Positions 57,334 to 64,000 of a stretch of 64,000 bases of DNA are shown piece after piece. Every line of letters starts with the position of its first letter. Position 1 is the stretch's first letter. A program made the translations under genes and the position numbers. Below the pieces are notes generated by a model that was not told where the DNA came from, made no database searches, and saw only the letters and a program-made list of their open reading frames with translations. Source of the DNA: Streptacidiphilus albus JL83 (GTDB lineage Bacteria; Actinomycetota; Actinomycetes; Streptomycetales; Streptomycetaceae). The stretch covers positions 5,032,017 through 5,096,016 of the forward strand of contig NZ_JQML01000001.1 of assembly GCF_000744705.1 (NCBI RefSeq), given 5' to 3'.

Positions 57334-58514
57334 GCCTCCACCGTCCGGACACCCTCGGCGGCCGGGCCGCCATCGCCGGGATCGGCGCCACCGAGTTCTC
57401 CAAGGACTCCGGCCGCAGCGAGCTCAAGCTCGCCGTCGAGGCCGTCCATGCCGCGCTGGACGACGCCGGGCTCTGTCCACAGGATGTGGACGGACTGGTC
57501 ACCTTCACCATGGACACCAGCCCGGAGATCACGCTGGCCCAGGCGGCGGGCATCGGCGAGCTCGGCTTCTTCTCCCGGATCCACTACGGCGGCGGCGCCG
57601 CCTGCGCCACCGTCCAGCAGGCCGCGATGGCCGTCGCCACCGGCGTGGCCGAGGTGGTGGTCTGCTACCGGGCCTTCAACGAGCGCTCGGTCCACCGCTT
57701 CGGCGCCGGCCTCGACGCCCGCTCGCCCTCGGCCGAGGGCACGGCCATGGGCTGGACGATGCCCTTCGGCCTGCTCACCCCGGCCTCCTGGGTGGCCCTG
57801 GCCGCCCAGCGCTACCTCCACACCTACGGGCTGACCCCGGACGCCTTCGGCCCGGTGGCCGTCGCCGACCGCCGCCACGCCGCCACCAACCCGGCCGCCT
57901 ACTTCTACGGACGGCCGATCACCCTGGCGGAGCACCGGGCCTCGCGCTGGATCGTCGAGCCGCTGCGGCTGCTCGACTGCTGCCAGGAGACCGACGGCGG
58001 CCAGGCCCTGGTGGTCACCAGCGTCGAGCGCGCCCGCGACCTGCGCCGGCCGCCGGCCGTGGTCGCCGCCGCCGCGCAGGGCGCCGGGCGCGCCCAGGAG
58101 GCGATGACCAGCTTCTACCGGGACGGCCTCACCGGACTGCCGGAGATGGGTGTGGTGGCCCGTCAGCTGTGGCGCAACAGCGGGCTCGGGCCCGCCGACA
58201 TCGACACGGCGGTGCTCTACGACCACTTCACCCCGTTCGTGCTGATGCAGTTGGAGGAGTTCGGCTTCTGCGGCCCCGGTGAGGCCGCCGACTTCGCCGC
58301 CGACGGCGGCCTGGAGCTGGGCGGCCGACTGCCCGTCAACACCCATGGCGGGCAGCTGGGCGAGGCCTACCTGCACGGGATGAACGGCATCGCGGAGGCG
58401 GTCCGGCAGGTGCGCGGCAGCTCGGTCAACCAGCTGAGGGACGTCCGGCACGTCCTGGTCACCGCCGGCACCGGCGTGCCCACCTCCGGCCTGCTGCTGA
58501 GCGGCGACCGCTGA
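57330..58514 (+). CDS. ltp2: Ltp2-like lipid-transfer protein / thiolase-fold aldolase
   Basis: A 394-aa thiolase-superfamily protein of the SCP2/Ltp2 group. AAIAGIGATEFSKDSGRSEL is the standard opening; HYGGGAACATVQQAAMAVAT covers the usual nucleophile loop. YDHFTPFVLMQLEEFGFC and NTHGGQLGEAYLHGMNGI match Ltp2. Ltp2 uses a Tyr and performs a retro-aldol cleavage of the side chain together with a DUF35 partner. The ATG overlaps the fused MaoC/OB-fold gene (ATGA), as expected for a complex. Confidence 0.87.
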   Translation: MSLHRPDTLGGRAAIAGIGATEFSKDSGRSELKLAVEAVHAALDDAGLCPQDVDGLVTFTMDTSPEITLAQAAGIGELGFFSRIHYGGGAACATVQQAAMAVATGVAEVVVCYRAFNERSVHRFGAGLDARSPSAEGTAMGWTMPFGLLTPASWVALAAQRYLHTYGLTPDAFGPVAVADRRHAATNPAAYFYGRPITLAEHRASRWIVEPLRLLDCCQETDGGQALVVTSVERARDLRRPPAVVAAAAQGAGRAQEAMTSFYRDGLTGLPEMGVVARQLWRNSGLGPADIDTAVLYDHFTPFVLMQLEEFGFCGPGEAADFAADGGLELGGRLPVNTHGGQLGEAYLHGMNGIAEAVRQVRGSSVNQLRDVRHVLVTAGTGVPTSGLLLSGDR

Positions 58515-58631
58515 GCTTCGACTGCTCGGCGGACTGTCGAAATGACGGACAGTGAGCAAACCGGGTGATAAAAGCTATTGATTCGGGCGTGGCTCATCAC
58601 CCCTAATGGGCCAACAGGTCAATGATGACGC

Positions 58632-59648
58632 GTGCCAACTCCCCGCAGAGCAGTCGCCGCCGCCACCGCGCTCCTCCTCGCCCTCGCCTGCGCGGTGGGG
58701 GGTGCGATCCCGGCCACGGCCGCGCCGCCAACGACATCGGCCCCCTCCGACGAACCGCAGGTCTTCACCGGCAAGGCCTTCGACACCTGCACCGCCCCCG
58801 CGCTCGACGCGCTCCGGGCGTGGCGGCGCAACTCCCCGTACGGGGCCCTCGGGATCTACATCGGCGGACGCAACCGGGGTTGCGCCCAGCCCAGGCTGAA
58901 CACCGGCTGGACCCGTTCGGCGACCGCCATGGGCTGGCGGCTGCTGCCGCTGTACGCGGGCTCGCAGGCCCCCTGCCTGGCCGGCAGGAGCTCGGCGCGG
59001 ATCGACCCGCGTCGCGCGGTCGCCATCGGGACCGCCGAGGGTCGCGACGCGGTGCGCTCCGCCGCCGCCCTGAACATCGCCCCGGGCAGCCCGGTCTACC
59101 TGGACATGGAGTCGTACGACCGCGACGGCGGCCGGTGCACCCTCGCCGTGCTCCAGTACACGGTCGCCTGGACCCGGGCGGTGCACGCCGCCGGCTACCT
59201 CTCCGGCTTCTACAGCAGTGCCGACGCGGGCATCGCCGACCTGGCCGCGCTCGCGGCCGGATCGGAGCACCGTGCCGTCGGCGGCCCGGCCGCCCTGCCG
59301 GACGTGATCTGGTACGCCCGCTGGGACTGCCGCGCCGGGACCGACGGCTACCACGCGCTGCGCCGGGGGGTCTGGGCCAGGCACCAGCGGCTGCACCAGT
59401 ACGAGGGCAATACGACTGAGCGATATGGCGACGTTACGCTCCGCATCGACCGCAATGCCGTCGATGCCCCGGTCGCGATCGTCCGTCCGCCGGGAAGCGC
59501 GCCGAGCGGCGGCAAGGGCGGGGGCAAGGGCGGCGGCAAGGGCGGAGCGAAGGGCGGGGGCAAGGGCGGGGGCAAGGCCGTCGTCCCGGGCCGGGTGGCG
59601 GTGGGCGGCGTGAGCGGGAAGGCGCGGCCGGGGATCCACCACCGCTGA
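58632..59648 (+). CDS. Secreted DUF1906 (glycoside hydrolase-like) protein with Lys/Gly tail
   Basis: A 338-aa exported protein with signal peptide at about 1-30 (ATALLLALACAVGGAIPATA-A). The DUF1906 domain (GKAFDTCTAPALDALRAWRR; GIYIGGRNRGC; GSPVYLDMESYDRDGGRCTL) has the fold of GH25-like enzymes, with Asp-Glu pairs at LDMES. The C-terminus is a Gly/Lys repeat (GGGKGGGKGGGK type) that is strongly cationic and probably binds the wall or nucleic acid. GTG 58632 is the only fitting start. Substrate unknown. Confidence 0.82.
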   Translation: MPTPRRAVAAATALLLALACAVGGAIPATAAPPTTSAPSDEPQVFTGKAFDTCTAPALDALRAWRRNSPYGALGIYIGGRNRGCAQPRLNTGWTRSATAMGWRLLPLYAGSQAPCLAGRSSARIDPRRAVAIGTAEGRDAVRSAAALNIAPGSPVYLDMESYDRDGGRCTLAVLQYTVAWTRAVHAAGYLSGFYSSADAGIADLAALAAGSEHRAVGGPAALPDVIWYARWDCRAGTDGYHALRRGVWARHQRLHQYEGNTTERYGDVTLRIDRNAVDAPVAIVRPPGSAPSGGKGGGKGGGKGGAKGGGKGGGKAVVPGRVAVGGVSGKARPGIHHR

Positions 59649-59770
59649 CTCCGGTCCGCAATGTGTCCTGATCGTCCCGGCCGTACTGCTGACACCGTCG
59701 TGCGGGGGCGGCAGAATCTGCACTCAACGGGGCAGTTACCCGCAGGTACAGCCGGTCAAGGAGGACCCAG

Positions 59771-61447
<1,677 letters not shown>

Positions 61448-61456
61448 CCGGCGGAC

Positions 61457-61494
61457 ACGAGGGGCGGGCCGGTGCGAACCGGCCCGCCCCTCGT
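61457..61494. terminator. Bidirectional terminator
   Basis: A perfect 17-bp stem (61457-61473 with 61478-61494) and GCGA loop between the convergent FadD and kinase-like genes. Confidence 0.9.
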
Positions 61495-61517
61495 CGTTCC
61501 CCGCCCCTGGCGGACCG

Positions 61518-64000
61518 TCAGTTGCCCAGCGCGCCGATCTTGCCCAGCAGGTCGACGATCCGGGCCTGGACCTCGCCGTTGGTGGACCGCTCCGCGAGGA
61601 ACAGCACCGTCTCGCCGGAGCGCAGCCCGTGCAGCTGCTCGGGGCCGTCGACCGAGGTGTAGACGACCAGCGGGGTCCGGTGCAGCCGGTCGTTGCTGCG
61701 CAGCCAGTCGACGATGCCCACCCGGCGGCGGCGGATCAGCATCAGGTCCATCACCACCAGGTTCGGCTGGACACTGCTCGCCTTCTCCACCGCGTCGTTC
61801 TCGCTGGTCGCGTGGACCACGTGCATCCCGCGCCGCTCCAGCGTCGCCGTGAACGCCTCGGCGACGTCGGGGTCCTGCTCGATCAGCAGCACCCGGGGCG
61901 CGTGCCGCTCGCTGTCGCGCGGTGCGAGGGCGCGCAGGAGTATCGCCGGGTCGGCCCCGTAGGCGGCCTCCGGCGTCGCCTGTCCGAGACCGGCGGTGAC
62001 CAGCACCGGGACGCTGCCCTCCCCGGCCGCGGTGCGCAGCGACTGGAGGGCGGTCCGGGTGATCGGACCGGTCAGCGGGTCGACGAAGAGCGCGGCGGGG
62101 TAGCCCTGGACCTGGGCGTCGACCTCTTCGCGGGAGCGCACGATGACCGGGCGGTAGCCCCGGTCCTTGAGCGCCTGACGGGTCGACGGATCGGGCTCGG
62201 GCCACACCAGCAGCCGACGCGGGTTGCCGTCGGCGGCGGGCGCGACCATCGTCGGGTAGTCCGCCCCGGCGATGAACTCCAGCCGGTTCTCGGTGCCGGG
62301 GGCGTCGCTCGACGCCCGGGGCGCGGGCAGGGCGGTGCCGGTCGGCGGCGTGGTCGGCCCGGCCCCGGCCGGCAGCGCGCGTGCGACCGGGCCGATCGCC
62401 GCCGGTCCGCCGCCGGGTGTGCCCGGCTCGGCCCGGCCGCCCGGCCGACCGCCGTCCTGACCGCCGTCCTGACTGCCGTCCTGGCCACCGCCGTTGCCCC
62501 GGCTGCCGGTGCTGAGGGCCTGGGCGAGACCCATGACCCCGCTGCCGTTGCTGCCGTCGCTCGGCACCGGGACGTTCACCCCGGAGACGTTCACGCCGGG
62601 CCCGAAGCGCCCGCCGAAGGGCTCGGAGGGTCGGCTCGGCAGCGCGGCCGGCCGGCCGGACAGGGCGGGCGGACCGCTCGGAACCGGCTGGAGCTCGGCC
62701 GGGCCCAGCGCTATGGCCTGCTGCGGCCCCTGCTGTCGGTCGCGCTGGTCGGCCCCCTGGCCCTGACCCCGGTCCTGGTGCGGCTGCTGCTGGTCGGCGC
62801 CGCGCGGCCGGGCCGGCTCCAGCTCCCCGATGGCTCCGGAGGAAGAGGGCGTGGACCCGCTCTCGGCCGGCGGGATGGCCAGTCGCCGCCGCCGACCGCT
62901 GGGCGAGACCGGGTCGAGCGGCGCCGGAGGCGTATCGATTCGGCTCCCCGCCGGGGGGAGGGCGTGCTCCAGCCCCGGGTAGACCGGTCCGCCGATCAGC
63001 CCGGGGAAGCCGCCGGACGCCTGGCCCGCAGTCCCGTCCTGACCCTGCAGCCCGTCCTGGCCCTGCCGTTCGTGCAGTGCCTGCTCCGCCCGGCGGCCGG
63101 CCTCGCGCGCCTGGGCCTCCTGGGCGGCCTCCTGCGCCTCCTGGCGGGCCTCCATCACCGCCCGCGGCGGGCGGACGACCTCGGGCGCGGGCAACGCCCG
63201 TCGCCGACGGGAGCGGTCGGTGCCCTCGGCCGGGGTCTCCGGCCGGCGCGCCTGCGGCACGGAGGCCGACCCCGCCGCAGCTCCGGCTGCGGACCCGGAC
63301 GCGGAATTAGTCGTGGAGCGCTCGTCGGCGGACAGCGCCGGGCCGCCCCGGCCGCCGTGCTCGGCCGAGTCGTTGCCGCTCTTCGCGCCGCCGCTGTCGT
63401 TGCCGCCGCTGCCGTTGCCGCCGCGCTCGCGGCCGGAGCCGCGCGCCTCCCGGCCCTCGTCCCCGCCGTCCAGGCCGGGCAGCTCGGGCAGCAGCGAGGT
63501 GTCCGTCTCCTTCGCCCGGTCCGCCTCCCGGGCCGCCGCAGCGGCCCGTTCCGCGGCCTCGCGCGCCGTCGCCGGGTCCAGCGGCAGCTCGACCACATAG
63601 GTCCGGCCCAACTTGCCGGGCAGCTCGTGCGACTGGAGCACCCCGCCGTGCCGCTCCACCATGCCCCGCGCCATCGGCAGATGCACCGGACTGCCGCCCG
63701 CGCTCGGTCCGCGCACCTCGATCCGGGCCACGGATCCGCGCTGCGCCGCCGCTATCATCACCGTCGGCTCGGCCGAGGGCGCGCCGGTCAGCCCGGAGGC
63801 GACGCCGACCGCCATCCCGTACAGCGGGACCTTGCCCGCCTCCGAGCCCCCGTCACCGCCACTGCCGCGCACGGGCGTCGCCACGTCCGCGATCAGATGG
63901 CCCAGCGCCTGTGCCAGCCGCTCCGGGTCGGCGATCACCTCGACGTCGGACGGGTGCACCGCGAACCGCACCCGGTCCTCGCCGATCAGCTCGGTCGCGG
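61518..64000 (-). CDS. Large kinase-like protein with C-terminal receiver domains (3' part)
   Basis: The frame runs out of the window, so the start is missing. The visible N-terminal part looks like the end of an HATPase region (ADPERLAQALGHLIADVATP; PMARGMVERHGG; LGRTYVVELPLD). A long Pro/Gly/Gln-rich, low-complexity linker of about 400 residues follows. The C-terminus holds one degenerate receiver (LVWPEPDPSTRQALKDRGYR) and one better-conserved receiver (VLLIEQDPDVAEAFTATLER; LVVMDLMLIRRRR with the phospho-Asp). This matches large PAS/HATPase proteins of Streptomyces that are hybrid or orphan kinases. Partner unknown. Confidence 0.82.
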   Translation of the reverse strand, partial: ATELIGEDRVRFAVHPSDVEVIADPERLAQALGHLIADVATPVRGSGGDGGSEAGKVPLYGMAVGVASGLTGAPSAEPTVMIAAAQRGSVARIEVRGPSAGGSPVHLPMARGMVERHGGVLQSHELPGKLGRTYVVELPLDPATAREAAERAAAAAREADRAKETDTSLLPELPGLDGGDEGREARGSGRERGGNGSGGNDSGGAKSGNDSAEHGGRGGPALSADERSTTNSASGSAAGAAAGSASVPQARRPETPAEGTDRSRRRRALPAPEVVRPPRAVMEARQEAQEAAQEAQAREAGRRAEQALHERQGQDGLQGQDGTAGQASGGFPGLIGGPVYPGLEHALPPAGSRIDTPPAPLDPVSPSGRRRRLAIPPAESGSTPSSSGAIGELEPARPRGADQQQPHQDRGQGQGADQRDRQQGPQQAIALGPAELQPVPSGPPALSGRPAALPSRPSEPFGGRFGPGVNVSGVNVPVPSDGSNGSGVMGLAQALSTGSRGNGGGQDGSQDGGQDGGRPGGRAEPGTPGGGPAAIGPVARALPAGAGPTTPPTGTALPAPRASSDAPGTENRLEFIAGADYPTMVAPAADGNPRRLLVWPEPDPSTRQALKDRGYRPVIVRSREEVDAQVQGYPAALFVDPLTGPITRTALQSLRTAAGEGSVPVLVTAGLGQATPEAAYGADPAILLRALAPRDSERHAPRVLLIEQDPDVAEAFTATLERRGMHVVHATSENDAVEKASSVQPNLVVMDLMLIRRRRVGIVDWLRSNDRLHRTPLVVYTSVDGPEQLHGLRSGETVLFLAERSTNGEVQARIVDLLGKIGALGN

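Overview
The window is high-GC DNA with actinobacterial gene style: GTG/TTG starts, GGAGG-type ribosome binding sites, and 4-bp ATGA/GTGA overlaps. It carries many Streptomycetaceae-type families (DUF2637 and KorSA-like GntR proteins, DUF574 methyltransferase, DUF7848, CU044_5270, Pls/PosA synthetase, LCP proteins). I read it as a chromosome segment of Streptomyces, Kitasatospora or Streptacidiphilus carrying one integrated element. Product calls rest on motif recognition; no database search was run.

1-712: the 3' end of an HtrA-like protease gene, a terminator and a tRNA-Ser(UGA). 713-24857: an actinomycete integrative and conjugative element (AICE) in the 3' end of that tRNA, bounded by a 60-bp direct repeat with one mismatch, with an 18-bp arm-type repeat inside each end. 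Its backbone reads leftward: a 124-aa membrane protein, a DUF2637/coiled-coil spread protein, FtsK-like Tra, small conserved proteins, a prim-pol, a RecA-like ATPase, Xis and a tyrosine integrase. Three GntR regulators serve it. One sits beside a 15-bp inverted repeat, one has a CTAG-rich operator, and the third is split by an IS1380-family insertion with a 4-bp TCGA duplication. Cargo comprises a GT2 glycosyltransferase plus FkbM methyltransferase, a six-gene operon with a DUF574 methyltransferase, and a divergent amidohydrolase/DoxX pair. Two backbone genes share a near-identical leader with a 20-nt loop on a stem that covaries.

24858-33542: native flank with an ECF sigma factor and CU044_5270 partner, a LuxR-type regulator next to a short exported peptide, a CHAP amidase with six C-terminal repeats, a large secreted Ser/Thr-rich protein and an RraA-family protein. 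33570-40256: a PobA-like hydroxylase, then a VanX-like dipeptidase, alanine racemase and D-Ala-D-X ligase followed by a NarL-type two-component system, which together resemble a D-Ala-D-Ser type cell-wall module. 40331-44328: a Pls/PosA-type NRPS with an apparent frameshift. 44558-50234: small membrane and ABM proteins, a second NarL-type two-component system and an AviRb-like 23S rRNA methyltransferase. 50235-55742: LCP protein, TolB-like propeller protein, GH18 chitinase and a small secreted Asn/Gly-rich protein.

55936-61447: a fused MaoC/OB-fold/MaoC protein and an Ltp2-like thiolase, then a DUF1906 protein and an acyl-CoA synthetase. The first two look like a side-chain hydratase/retro-aldolase unit. 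The operator in front of them (ATCTGAC-N5-GTCAGAT) has exactly the same half-sites as the one in front of the AICE amidohydrolase. 61518-64000: the 3' part of a large leftward kinase-like/receiver protein. Most convergent gene pairs are separated by strong GC-rich hairpins.
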